A stretch of 64,000 bases of DNA from contig NZ_CP119758.1 in the NCBI RefSeq assembly GCF_029323795.1, positions 2,480,001 through 2,544,000 on the forward strand. Reading direction: 5' to 3'. The notes under the pieces were generated by a model. That model was not told the origin of the DNA, ran no database searches, and was given only the letters and a program-made list of their open reading frames with translations. Positions 27,679 to 35,693 of this stretch are shown piece after piece; positions within the stretch are counted from its first letter, which is position 1; the number at the start of each line of letters is the position of its first letter. A program made the translations under genes and the position numbers. The DNA comes from Zobellia alginiliquefaciens. GTDB taxonomy: Bacteria; Bacteroidota; Bacteroidia; Flavobacteriales; Flavobacteriaceae.

Positions 27679-28527
27679 ATGGGTAGATCAGATTCCAACA
27701 ATGATAAGAGAGCGTCAGGCAGACAAGGTGGTACTTTTCGTAAGAAGAGTTATGCGCGTGGCAATTCGCCAATAAGAAAGAAAACGGAACAAACACCTCA
27801 AAAACCATCAGACCCAAATTTGATTCGTTTGAACAAATATGTGGCCAACTCTGGTGTGTGTTCACGTAGAGAAGCAGATATTTATATTTCCGCAGGTAGT
27901 GTTACCGTAAACGGAAAACCAGTAATCGAAATGGGTTACAAAGTAAAACTTACCGATGAGGTTAAGTTTGATGGACGTTTATTGAATCCAATAAAAAAAG
28001 AATATGTTTTATTGAATAAGCCAAAAGACTTTACCACTGCGGCTCGTAACGAGCAGGGTAGGCGTACAGCTATTGGTTTGATTTCTAAAGCCACAAAGAC
28101 CGAGTTGAAACCAGTAGGAAAACTGAGTAAAGATACTATGGGGCTTTTATTGTTTACCAATGATGGTGATTTAACAAAGCGTTTGAACAGTCCTAAAAAC
28201 GGACTGAGAAAGATATTTCATATTGAACTTAACAAGCCTTTACGCAGTGCCGATTTGAAAAAGATTCAAGAAGGTATTCTTGTAGATGAAAAGGTGATAA
28301 AAGTACAAGACGTTAGCTTTGTAGACAAGGCACCCAAGAACCAAGTGGGTATGGAAATCTTCAGTACCCGTACCAATATTGAGCAACGTATTTTTGAAAC
28401 GTTAGGCTACGAAATTGTAAAATTGGACCGTGTGGTTTATGCAGGACTTACCAAAAAAGACTTGCCTAGGGGACATTGGCGCTACCTAACGGAACAAGAA
28501 GTGGTTAATTTAGGTATGATTAAATAA
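27679..28527 (+). CDS. RluB/RsuA-family pseudouridine synthase with altered catalytic motif
   Basis: A 282-residue protein. A basic, low-complexity N-terminus (about 1-48) is followed by an S4 RNA-binding domain (about 50-95, RLNKYVANSGVCSRREADIYI) and the RsuA/RluB catalytic domain. The family motif GRLDxxTxGLL with catalytic Asp reads GKLSKDTMGLLLFTNDG here: Ser150 occupies the Asp position, and the nearest Asp is 152. The remaining motifs (RKIFHIELNKP, NQVGMEIFSTRTNIEQRIFE, VYAGLTKKDLPRGHWRYL) are intact. It is either a pseudouridine synthase-like RNA binder without activity or one using a shifted residue. Own promoter. Confidence 0.85.
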   Translation: MGRSDSNNDKRASGRQGGTFRKKSYARGNSPIRKKTEQTPQKPSDPNLIRLNKYVANSGVCSRREADIYISAGSVTVNGKPVIEMGYKVKLTDEVKFDGRLLNPIKKEYVLLNKPKDFTTAARNEQGRRTAIGLISKATKTELKPVGKLSKDTMGLLLFTNDGDLTKRLNSPKNGLRKIFHIELNKPLRSADLKKIQEGILVDEKVIKVQDVSFVDKAPKNQVGMEIFSTRTNIEQRIFETLGYEIVKLDRVVYAGLTKKDLPRGHWRYLTEQEVVNLGMIK

Positions 28528-28582
28528 TAGATTCGTTATCATAACTATAGCATAAGGTTGCCATAACCTATGTGAATTATAA

Positions 28583-28672
28583 AAACTACATCTTTGCAGA
28601 GCAATTTACTTGGTCAACCGAGTAAAGAAGATGCCTTAAGACCGATATCCGTATCGGTTTTGTCTTTTTATA
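28583..28672 (+). ncRNA. Candidate small RNA or structured 3-prime region with terminator
   Basis: Downstream of the rluB-like gene is CATCTTTG (28583-28590), one base from the -7 consensus. After it come a hairpin TTTACTTGG/CCGAGTAAA with TCAA loop (about 28604-28625) and a terminator-like ACCGATA/TATCGGT stem followed by a T-rich tract. The unit from a start near 28597 to about 28670 would be about 75 nt. It could equally be the 3-prime end of the upstream mRNA. No ORF of note, and no tRNA fold. Confidence 0.35.
28638..28670 (+). terminator. Intrinsic terminator downstream of the rluB-like gene
   Basis: A perfect 7-bp stem ACCGATA/TATCGGT with loop TCCG, followed by TTTGTCTTTTT. It ends transcription from the rluB-like gene or from the candidate small RNA before the convergent peptidase gene. 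Confidence 0.65.
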
Positions 28673-28710
28673 AAGATTCGTATTTCTTATTTATATCAAG
28701 GAGTAGAATA

Positions 28711-30315
28711 TTACTCGCCTTTCTCTTCAAACAACAACCAAGATTCCGGGTCAAGAATTACATCGTCCGGTTGGTAGTCCAGTTTAATAGTTAAGCTCTT
28801 TCTAGCGTTCTCCATATCCATTTTGTAGATGACGGTTTTCCCATCTTTTACTACACCTATTTCAATTGGAAATTTAAAAATGTGATGCTCCTGAACTTGA
28901 GTAAGATTGATTTGCAATTTCTTCTTGTTATAGCTCCAATCCCACTTCAGTTCGGGGTATCCTTTTACAAATAACCACTGCTGAAAGAACTCGCTCAGGT
29001 CTTCGCCCGAAACCTCTTCCATTATTTCCTGAAAGTCGGCAGACATTGCATTGGAGTTTTGAAATGCTTTGTAGTAAGCCCGTATGCCTTTCCAAAAAGT
29101 TTCGTTACCCAGTTTATAGCGTAGCATGTTCAATACCCAACCCCCTTTTTGGTAGGTGTTGATGCTTAACACCCGCATGGGGTCGGTTATGCTAGAGTCC
29201 ACAATAGGAGATGGGTTCTTTGCGTAATAATCGATAATTTGCTTATGGTCTAGCTCTAATTCCTCTTTTCGTTTTTCATTTCCGTAGACGCTTTCTTGGT
29301 ACAGAATAGCAAAGTAGGTAGCAAAACCTTCACTGAGCCACACATGGTTCCAGTCGTTTTCACTGGCTGAATTACCAAACCATTGGTGGGCTATTTCGTG
29401 TGCAATGAGTCCTTCCACTTCATTTTTTCCGGTCACGGAATTTTCAAAATAGGCAATGGTTCCTGCGTTTTCCAATCCGCCCCATTGTGTCTTTGCCTGC
29501 ATATTGGCAAGTTTGGCATATGAATACGGACCAATGTTATCTATAAAATACTCCAGTACTTTGGTTGCTACACCATAATCAGAAAAACCATCCAGTCTAT
29601 TTTCAGGATATACCCATGCAGAAACAGGAATATTGTAAACCTCGTCCAGCAATGTGCTTGCAAATTTGGTCACGCCAATAGTAACCACTTTCATGGCTAC
29701 AGGAGCAGGTTCTTTATAAGTGGTCAATTTTAATCCGTTGCCCAGGTTGCTTTCCTCTAATTTTTCACCTGTTGCTACCACATCGTAATGGTCTGGGGCG
29801 GTAATTCTAAATTCAATCGTAGCCTTATCGGATGGGTGGTCTACCGATGGAAGCCAATGCCGCGCCAAGTTGGGCCAGTTGTCGCCAAAGAAAGAGCGTT
29901 GACCAAATTTAGTGGTATCAATAACAAGACCTCTTTCGGGAATACCTTCATAGACCACTTTGTAGGTTCTTGTTTTTACCTCGGAGGACGTAGGGGTGAT
30001 GTTGATTTTATTATTCTCAAACGTGAAATTTGCCGCCGTATCACCTTCTAAAACCTGGGTGATAGTCATACCATAACTCTCGGACTTGGCAATCAAATCC
30101 AATGCAAATGGATTCACCCCCTTTTTAAAATTGACGGTAATTTCGGCCTCGCCTTTTATTTGGTTCGATTCGTCGTTTAGCGAAAGTCCAAAAACATATC
30201 CCTGTACATCAGCAGAAGTATTTCTTTGGTAGGTGTCTTGGGCCTGTAGAACAAGTATTGACCAAAAGAACAATGTAAATAAAGAAAAGGTACGGAATTG
30301 TGTTGGTCTGTTCAT
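28711..30315 (-). CDS. M1 family metallopeptidase (exported aminopeptidase)
   Basis: A 534-residue gluzincin. A signal peptide (MNRPTQFRTFSLF..., cleaved after LQAQ near residue 26) sends it to the periplasm or beyond. An N-terminal beta domain is followed by the exopeptidase motif, here GGLENAG instead of the usual GAMEN/GGMEN, and the zinc motif His306-Glu307-x2-His310 with third ligand Glu329 (HEIAHQWFGN, LSEGFATYF). The C-terminal ARM-like region is short, giving the compact form of the family. It lies 27 bases after argH on the same strand and may be read from the arginine transcript. Confidence 0.93.
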   Translation of the reverse strand: MNRPTQFRTFSLFTLFFWSILVLQAQDTYQRNTSADVQGYVFGLSLNDESNQIKGEAEITVNFKKGVNPFALDLIAKSESYGMTITQVLEGDTAANFTFENNKINITPTSSEVKTRTYKVVYEGIPERGLVIDTTKFGQRSFFGDNWPNLARHWLPSVDHPSDKATIEFRITAPDHYDVVATGEKLEESNLGNGLKLTTYKEPAPVAMKVVTIGVTKFASTLLDEVYNIPVSAWVYPENRLDGFSDYGVATKVLEYFIDNIGPYSYAKLANMQAKTQWGGLENAGTIAYFENSVTGKNEVEGLIAHEIAHQWFGNSASENDWNHVWLSEGFATYFAILYQESVYGNEKRKEELELDHKQIIDYYAKNPSPIVDSSITDPMRVLSINTYQKGGWVLNMLRYKLGNETFWKGIRAYYKAFQNSNAMSADFQEIMEEVSGEDLSEFFQQWLFVKGYPELKWDWSYNKKKLQINLTQVQEHHIFKFPIEIGVVKDGKTVIYKMDMENARKSLTIKLDYQPDDVILDPESWLLFEEKGE

Positions 30316-30342
30316 AAAGGCTATTCGTTTACTGCTAAAATA

Positions 30343-31620
30343 TTAAATCTTATCCATTTTCCCTCTAATCTCATCTAAACACAAATTACCCAGACTTCCT
30401 TCATGCGTATGGTGAATATCTCGTTTTGGGCTAAAAGTACCTTCTTGAATTTCTTGCCCCATTTTTTTGTAGGCATCTCTAAAAGGCATTCCGCTCTGGA
30501 CCAATTCGTTTAAGGTGTCTACACTGAAGAGGTAATCGTACTTTGGATCTTCTAAAATGCCTTTATTCACTTGCATTTCCTTTAGGCTGAAAGTCAAAAT
30601 CTCAATACAAGCTTTCATATCCTGAATGGCGGGTACGATAATTTCTTTCACCAATTGCAAATCACGGTGATACCCGCTTGGTAGGTTGTTAATCACTAAT
30701 GTCAACTGATTGGGTATGCTCTGAAGCTTGTTGCATTTTCCCCTCACCAATTCAAAAACATCTGGATTTTTCTTGTGTGGCATAATGCTACTGCCAGTCG
30801 TCAACTCATCTGGGAAAGACAGAAAATTGAAATTCTGGCTCATGTATAAACAGATGTCCATTGCCAGTTTTGATAGGGTAGCGGCAATATTCGCCATCCC
30901 AAAGGCTGTAGCTTTCTCCACTTTTCCACGTCCCATTTGAGCGGCAACTACATTGTATTTTAATGTCTCAAAACCCATTTCCTCAGTCGTAAAACTTCGG
31001 TCGATAGGAAAAGAACTTCCATATCCGGCAGCACTGCCCAATGGATTCTGATCTGCTACTTTAAAAGCGGCATCCACAAAATATAAATCGTCTATAAGAC
31101 TTTCCGCATAAGCAGATAACCAAAGACCGAATGAAGACGGCATGGCAATTTGTAAGTGGGTATATCCGGGAAGCAAAACATCTTTGTGCTTTTCCGCCAA
31201 TTCTAGTAACAAGTCAAAAAGCTCTTTTGTTCCTGATTTTATTTCTGAAAGCTCGTTTTTTAAATAGAGGTGCATGGCCACCAAAACTTGGTCGTTTCTT
31301 GACCGTGCAGTGTGTATTTTTTTGCCGGTATCACCAAGTTTTTCGGTGAGTACATATTCTATTTTTGAGTGCATATCCTCAAATGAATCCTCAATGACAA
31401 ATTCGCCTTTTTCTATGGTATCGGCTATAGCATCCAATTCTTTTACCAAGGAGTTGGTTTCTTCCTCGGTCAGCAATCCTATTTTCCCCAACATCTTGGC
31501 ATGCGCTTGTGAAGCAATGACATCGTATTTTGCTAATTGTAAGTCTAATTCACGGTCGTTTCCAACAGTAAAATGGTCTATTTTTTTATCGGTGCTAAAG
31601 CCTTTATCCCAGAGTTTCAT
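30343..31620 (-). CDS. argH: Argininosuccinate lyase
   Basis: A 425-residue fumarase/aspartase-fold enzyme, last step of arginine synthesis (argininosuccinate to arginine plus fumarate). Diagnostic stretches are MKLWDKGFSTDKKID, DMHSKIEYVLTEKLGDTGKKIHTARSRNDQV (written here only as landmarks around residues 85-115), GYTHLQIAMP with the catalytic His, NPLGSAAGYG and the mobile signature loop GSSIMPHKKNPDVFE. The length is slightly short of the usual 450-460. It is the last biosynthetic gene of the operon, separated from argE by an inserted, broken four-helix-bundle gene. Confidence 0.96.
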   Translation of the reverse strand: MKLWDKGFSTDKKIDHFTVGNDRELDLQLAKYDVIASQAHAKMLGKIGLLTEEETNSLVKELDAIADTIEKGEFVIEDSFEDMHSKIEYVLTEKLGDTGKKIHTARSRNDQVLVAMHLYLKNELSEIKSGTKELFDLLLELAEKHKDVLLPGYTHLQIAMPSSFGLWLSAYAESLIDDLYFVDAAFKVADQNPLGSAAGYGSSFPIDRSFTTEEMGFETLKYNVVAAQMGRGKVEKATAFGMANIAATLSKLAMDICLYMSQNFNFLSFPDELTTGSSIMPHKKNPDVFELVRGKCNKLQSIPNQLTLVINNLPSGYHRDLQLVKEIIVPAIQDMKACIEILTFSLKEMQVNKGILEDPKYDYLFSVDTLNELVQSGMPFRDAYKKMGQEIQEGTFSPKRDIHHTHEGSLGNLCLDEIRGKMDKI

Positions 31621-31624
31621 TTTT

Positions 31625-31641
31625 TAGTTATAAGTTTTAAG
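31625..31641 (+). repeat. Imperfect inverted flank (left) of the four-helix-bundle unit
   Basis: TAGTTATAAGTTTTAAG matches, in inverted orientation, TAGTAAAAAGTTAATAG on the minus strand at 32012-32028 at 12 of 17 positions. The pair brackets the inserted gene between argH and argE. AT-richness makes chance similarity possible. Confidence 0.35.
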
Positions 31642-31648
31642 TTTATAG

Positions 31649-32004
31649 TTAAAAGTCACTATATTTTTTGATTAAAGTAAAGGTCATTTTCTGGACCTCA
31701 TCGCATAAGGCAAAAGTATCTTCTAAGTCTGTTTCAGCCAGAAATCCAATTCTTTTTGATATCTCCAATTGTGTTTTTAGTTCATTAATAGATCCGTTGG
31801 AAATTTCTAAAAATTGGCGAAATACTTTCTTTGATTTCCTTCCGGTTCCTTCTGCAATATTGCTAGGTATGGAAACGGCGCATCTTCGTATTTGGCTTGT
31901 AAGTCCAAATTTTTCCTCGGCAGGAAAATTAGATGTCAATTTATAAACTTTTCAACTAAGGTCATTGACTTTTGCCAAACAATAAGCTCTTTATAATTAT
32001 ACAT
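31649..32004 (-). pseudogene. Four-helix-bundle (23S rRNA intervening-sequence-type) protein, frameshifted
   Basis: Two adjacent frames make one recognisable protein of about 118 residues. From the ATG at 32004 the first frame reads MYNYKELIVWQKSMTLVEKF and then stops. The second frame (from 31939) continues LTSNFPAEEKFGLTSQIRR, CAVSIPSNIAEGTGRKS and so on to KKYSDF. One missing T in the TTT run near 31945-31947 explains the break: restoring it gives KFYKLTSN. This is the family of small bundles found in 23S rRNA intervening sequences and related to Avd. Either a recent mutation or a sequencing error; without the shift it would be an intact gene. Confidence 0.8.
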
Positions 32005-32011
32005 CTTCGAA

Positions 32012-32028
32012 CTATTAACTTTTTACTA
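32012..32028 (-). repeat. Imperfect inverted flank (right) of the four-helix-bundle unit
   Basis: On the minus strand TAGTAAAAAGTTAATAG, partner of the left flank at 31625-31641. It lies between the argE stop codon and the start of the four-helix-bundle gene. Confidence 0.35.
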
Positions 32029-32032
32029 GAAA

Positions 32033-33097
32033 CTATTTTATAAATCCTTTTAATAAGTTAATGTACAAATCAATCCCGTCTTCAATTTCTTTGACGTAGA
32101 TATATTCATCTGCCGAATGTGAACGTGTACTGTCGCCAGGTCCTAATTTAAGGGATTGGCAAGTTAAGGCAGCTTGATCAGAAAGGGTAGGGGAACCATA
32201 AGTTTTTCTTCCCAATGCAATTCCTGATTGTATCAACGGATGGTCCTTATCAATAGCCGAAGAGTTGAGTCTCAATGAGCGTTCTTTGACTTCACAGGGA
32301 GCATCTCTTTTTAAAATTTCTGCTATTTCTGCATTGGTATATTTGTCATTTACACGTACATCGATAACCAATTCCACCTGAGCAGGGACTACATTATGCT
32401 GAGAACCTCCGCTAATTTGGGTGACGGTCAATTTCACCGGGCCCAAAACTTCCGATACTTTTGGGAACGTATAGTTTTTGAACCAATCTAGAACTTCAAT
32501 GGTGTTGTAAATGGAGTTGTTGTCATTTGGGTGCGCGGCATGTGATGGCGTTCCTTTTATCACTGCATCAAAAACTACGAGTCCTTTTTCGGCTATGGCC
32601 AAATCCAGCAATGTAGGTTCACCCACAATAGCAACATCTATTTTTGGTAGGTGAGGTAGTAGTCCGCGTAAACTATTGGGACCGGAACTTTCTTCTTCCA
32701 TGGAAGCCACCATTAAAATGTTGTGATTCAGGTTTTCTTCTGCGTAGTAGGTGGTGAATGTCGCGATAAGCGAAACCAAGGCGCCACCGGCATCATTGCT
32801 GCCTAGACCGTAGAGTTTGCCGTCTTCAATATGCGGGTTGAAAGGATCTCTCGTATAAGCCGAGTTCGGTTTTACAGTATCGTGGTGAGAGTTGAGAAGC
32901 AAGGTTGGTTTGCTCGCGTCAAAATACTTGTTCACTGCCCAAACATTGTTCAAATGCCTTTCAAAAGGAATGTCAAAAGACTGGAACCAGTTTTCGATGG
33001 CATCGGCAGTTTTTTCTTCTTCGGAGGAAAACGATTGAATCGAAATCAGTTCTTTTAATAAATCTATCGCTTTTTGCGTTAATGCTGCTTGTTCCAT
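32033..33097 (-). CDS. argE: M20-family deacylase, probable N-acyl-ornithine/citrulline deacylase
   Basis: A 354-residue M20 metallohydrolase that should remove the acetyl or succinyl group from an arginine intermediate. Metal-site motifs are LLNSHHDTVKP, GLGSNDAGGALVS (bridging Asp), ASMEEESSGPNS (catalytic Glu pair) and the dimerisation domain around residues 170-280 (KGTPSHAAHPND). In organisms with the acetyl- or succinyl-ornithine carbamoyltransferase the deacylase acts on acyl-citrulline. Two bases from argB and in operon with it; which acyl group is used is not shown by the sequence. Confidence 0.9.
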   Translation of the reverse strand: MEQAALTQKAIDLLKELISIQSFSSEEEKTADAIENWFQSFDIPFERHLNNVWAVNKYFDASKPTLLLNSHHDTVKPNSAYTRDPFNPHIEDGKLYGLGSNDAGGALVSLIATFTTYYAEENLNHNILMVASMEEESSGPNSLRGLLPHLPKIDVAIVGEPTLLDLAIAEKGLVVFDAVIKGTPSHAAHPNDNNSIYNTIEVLDWFKNYTFPKVSEVLGPVKLTVTQISGGSQHNVVPAQVELVIDVRVNDKYTNAEIAEILKRDAPCEVKERSLRLNSSAIDKDHPLIQSGIALGRKTYGSPTLSDQAALTCQSLKLGPGDSTRSHSADEYIYVKEIEDGIDLYINLLKGFIK

Positions 33098-33099
33098 TT

Positions 33100-33873
33100 T
33101 TATAGGTTAAGGGTAGTGAATAAAGTGGATTTAGGGTCTAACATGCCAATGTTTCCAATACGCACCTGATGTACGTTTTGTTTTAGGGCATGAAAGCAGT
33201 TTTCCATTTTTGGAAGCATGCCATCGGCAATGACTTTCTGTTCCAATAAGTCCTTATAAGATTCGCTATCGATATGCTTTACTACCGAATCTTCATCGTG
33301 GACATCCATAAGAACACCCTTCTTTTCAAAACAGTAGTATAGGGTGGTCTCATAATTTTCGCTCATGCCAATCGCCAGTTCGGATGCAATCGTGTCTGCG
33401 TTGGTGTTCAACAATTGTCCGTTGCCATCATGAGTCATTGCACAGAAAACAGGGGTAAGCCCAGCTTCTAAAAGCTTTGAGATGGTGGATGAATCTACGC
33501 CGTCAACATCTCCGGCAAAACCGTAATCAATTTCTTTTACAGGTCTTTTGTGTGCCTGAATGGTGTTGCCATCCGCGCCGCTAAGTCCTATGGCATTGCA
33601 GTTGTTTGATTGCAATTCCGCTACAATATTTTTATTGACCAATCCGCCATAGACCATGGTAATCAGCTCAAGGCTTTGCTCGTCTGTTATTCGGCGTCCA
33701 CCAATTAGCTTGGATTCTATTCCTAATCTAGTCCCTAGTTGGGTGGCAAGTTTTCCGCCACCGTGCACTAGAATTTTTGGGTCTTCCAATTCAGAAAATG
33801 CCTTTAGGAATTTAGAAAGTTCTTCTTTGTTTTCAATGACGTTTCCGCCAATTTTTATAATGGATAATTTCAT
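33100..33873 (-). CDS. argB: Acylglutamate kinase (N-acetyl- or N-succinyl-glutamate)
   Basis: A 257-residue amino-acid kinase family enzyme that phosphorylates an N-acylated glutamate, the second step of arginine synthesis. Features are SIIKIGGNVIEN (Lys of the nucleotide loop), LVHGGGKLATQLGTRLGIESK, GLSGADGNTIQAHKR, LNTNADTIASELA and the C-terminal DGMLPKMENC and VRIGN. Length and motifs are normal. It lies 4 bases after the carbamoyltransferase and 2 before the deacylase, deep in the operon. Confidence 0.95.
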   Translation of the reverse strand: MKLSIIKIGGNVIENKEELSKFLKAFSELEDPKILVHGGGKLATQLGTRLGIESKLIGGRRITDEQSLELITMVYGGLVNKNIVAELQSNNCNAIGLSGADGNTIQAHKRPVKEIDYGFAGDVDGVDSSTISKLLEAGLTPVFCAMTHDGNGQLLNTNADTIASELAIGMSENYETTLYYCFEKKGVLMDVHDEDSVVKHIDSESYKDLLEQKVIADGMLPKMENCFHALKQNVHQVRIGNIGMLDPKSTLFTTLNL

Positions 33874-33877
33874 GGGC

Positions 33878-34813
33878 TTACTGTTCCAAGATTTTCTTCA
33901 AAACGATTTGAGCTGCATAGGTTCGGTTGTTTGCTTGTTCAATTACAAGGGATTGCTCCCCATCTAAAACAGCATCGGCAACAACCATATTTCTACGCAC
34001 AGGAAGACAATGCATAAACTTGCCTTTGCCCACTTTTTCAGGAGTCATCGTCCAACTTTTATCTTGGTTCAGCACTTGGCCATAATCGGAATAACTACTC
34101 CAATTTTTTACGTAAATGAAATCGGCATTTTCACAAGCCTTCTTCTGGTCGTATTCTATAGTTGCCCCTTTGGTAATTTCGGGGTTTAATTCGTAACCCT
34201 CTGGATGTGTAATCACAAAATCCGCATCTTGCATATGCATCATTTCTACAAATGAATTGGCTACGGCATGTGGCAAAGCCTTAGGGTGCGGTGCCCAAGA
34301 GAGTACTACTTTGGGTCTTATTTTTGTATTCTGTTCGGCCAAGGTTATGGCATCTGCCAAAGCCTGTAATGGGTGGCCTACGGAACTTTCCATATTTACA
34401 ATGGGTACGCTGGCGTATTTTTTGAATCCGTTTAATACTTTTTCCGCTTCGTCTTCTTCTTTGTCCTGTAATCCGGCGAAAGCCCTAATAGCAACAATAT
34501 CACAGTACTGAGAAATAACTTGAGCCGCTTCTTTGATATGTTCGGAAGTGCCTTGGTCCATTACGGTTCCATCGGCATATTCCAAAGCCCATCCTTCGCT
34601 TCCAAAGTTCATAACAATAACTTCCAAACCAAGGTTCATAGCCGCTTTTTGGGTGCTTAGGCGCGTACGCAGACTGTTATTGAAGAACAGCAAACCAATA
34701 GTTTTGTCCGAACCTAGGTTTTTGTGCTTTCTGGGGTCTTCTTTTAAGTCCCTTGCTTCTTCTACCCAATTATCTAGCGAGTCTATGTCCTGTAAGGAGA
34801 GGTAATGTTTCAT
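33878..34813 (-). CDS. argF': N-acyl-ornithine carbamoyltransferase (succinyl- or acetyl-type)
   Basis: A 311-residue transcarbamylase of the acyl-ornithine branch, not classical OTC: the phosphate loop reads FFNNSLRTRLST (instead of STRT) and the C-terminal half has WAPHPKALPHAV, ITHPEGYEL and the HCLPVRRN motif shared with the Bacteroides succinylornithine enzyme. At the position known to separate succinyl (Pro90 in Bacteroides fragilis) from acetyl (Glu in Xanthomonas) specificity, this protein has Ser90, in QGTSEHIKEA. It makes an acyl-citrulline for the deacylase and argG. Fifty bases separate it from proB. Confidence 0.93.
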   Translation of the reverse strand: MKHYLSLQDIDSLDNWVEEARDLKEDPRKHKNLGSDKTIGLLFFNNSLRTRLSTQKAAMNLGLEVIVMNFGSEGWALEYADGTVMDQGTSEHIKEAAQVISQYCDIVAIRAFAGLQDKEEDEAEKVLNGFKKYASVPIVNMESSVGHPLQALADAITLAEQNTKIRPKVVLSWAPHPKALPHAVANSFVEMMHMQDADFVITHPEGYELNPEITKGATIEYDQKKACENADFIYVKNWSSYSDYGQVLNQDKSWTMTPEKVGKGKFMHCLPVRRNMVVADAVLDGEQSLVIEQANNRTYAAQIVLKKILEQ

Positions 34814-34863
34814 TTTAAATAAATTTCTCGTGCTGTTTTATTTTTATTTGGATGTTCTCTACA

Positions 34864-35652
34864 TCATTGGTCTTCTAAAAAGTGACCGTCTTTGGTTTTT
34901 ATTTTGGTATGGTTGCCCGAGCCTTTAAAAGCATCGGTGATAAAGCTGTCGTTCAATCCGTTTACAATCCAAGTTTCTATACCTGCTTTTTGTGCAATGG
35001 TGGCCGCCTCAACTTTAGATTGCATTCCGCCCGTGCCATGTGATGATTTATGTGAACTTATTTCTTGCTCCAAACTATCAATTCCCAATACTTCGGAGAT
35101 AGTTTCCGGTTGCCCATTTTCTATGGATATTTTGGTGTATATGCCATTGGTGTTGGTGGCAATCATTAAAAGGTCGGCTTTCAGCAATGAGGCCGTTAAT
35201 GCCGCCAGCTTATCATTGTCGCCAAATTTTATTTCATCGGTTGCCACCGTATCATTTTCGTTGATTATCGGAATAAAATTGTTCGCAACCAGAACATCTA
35301 TAGTATTCTTAATATTGGCTTTGGATTTTGGACTCTTAAAATCGGAATACGATAAAAGACATTGCGCGGCAAATAGACCAAGCTCTCTAAAACTTTCCTG
35401 AAACATGCGCATTAAATGGGGCTGACCTATTGCAGCCAAGGCTTGCTTTACGTCAATATCTCCACCGTTGTGCTCTAATTTTACGAACTGTTTGGCTGCA
35501 GCGATAGCTCCTGAACTTACTATGATAAACTCATAATCGTTTTTTAAAGCAGCTATTTGCCGACCTATATCCTCTATTTTTCCACGGGAAATCTGATTGG
35601 TTTCCTTAGTAAGTGTATTCGTGCCGATTTTTAGTAAAATCCTTTTTTTCAT
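34864..35652 (-). CDS. proB: Glutamate 5-kinase
   Basis: A 262-residue amino-acid kinase, first step of proline synthesis. The start at 35652 (MKKRILLKIGTNTLT) is preferred to an upstream alternative codon because the conserved nucleotide loop begins at once. Motifs: IIVSSGAIAAAKQ, QALAAIGQPHLMRMFQ, IINENDTVATDEIKFGDNDKLAALTA (acidic nucleotide site) and HGTGGMQSKVEAA. It consists of the kinase domain only; the C-terminal PUA domain of the Escherichia coli enzyme is absent, as is common in this phylum. It sits between proA and argF' inside the arginine operon. Confidence 0.93.
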   Translation of the reverse strand: MKKRILLKIGTNTLTKETNQISRGKIEDIGRQIAALKNDYEFIIVSSGAIAAAKQFVKLEHNGGDIDVKQALAAIGQPHLMRMFQESFRELGLFAAQCLLSYSDFKSPKSKANIKNTIDVLVANNFIPIINENDTVATDEIKFGDNDKLAALTASLLKADLLMIATNTNGIYTKISIENGQPETISEVLGIDSLEQEISSHKSSHGTGGMQSKVEAATIAQKAGIETWIVNGLNDSFITDAFKGSGNHTKIKTKDGHFLEDQ

Positions 35653-35693
35653 CAGGTATTCTTTTTCATCATGAGGAGCCAATGATACTTTAA

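Noticed and set aside
28600-28630. tRNA-like hairpin with TCAA loop
   Set aside because: Only one arm can be drawn; no acceptor stem, T-loop motif or discriminator pattern.
31649-32004. A real 23S rRNA intervening sequence
   Set aside because: The encoded protein is of that family, but there is no 23S rRNA sequence on either side; the neighbours are argH and argE.
34892-35401. 169-codon plus-strand open frame opposite proB
   Set aside because: Shadow of proB, whose motifs are unambiguous.
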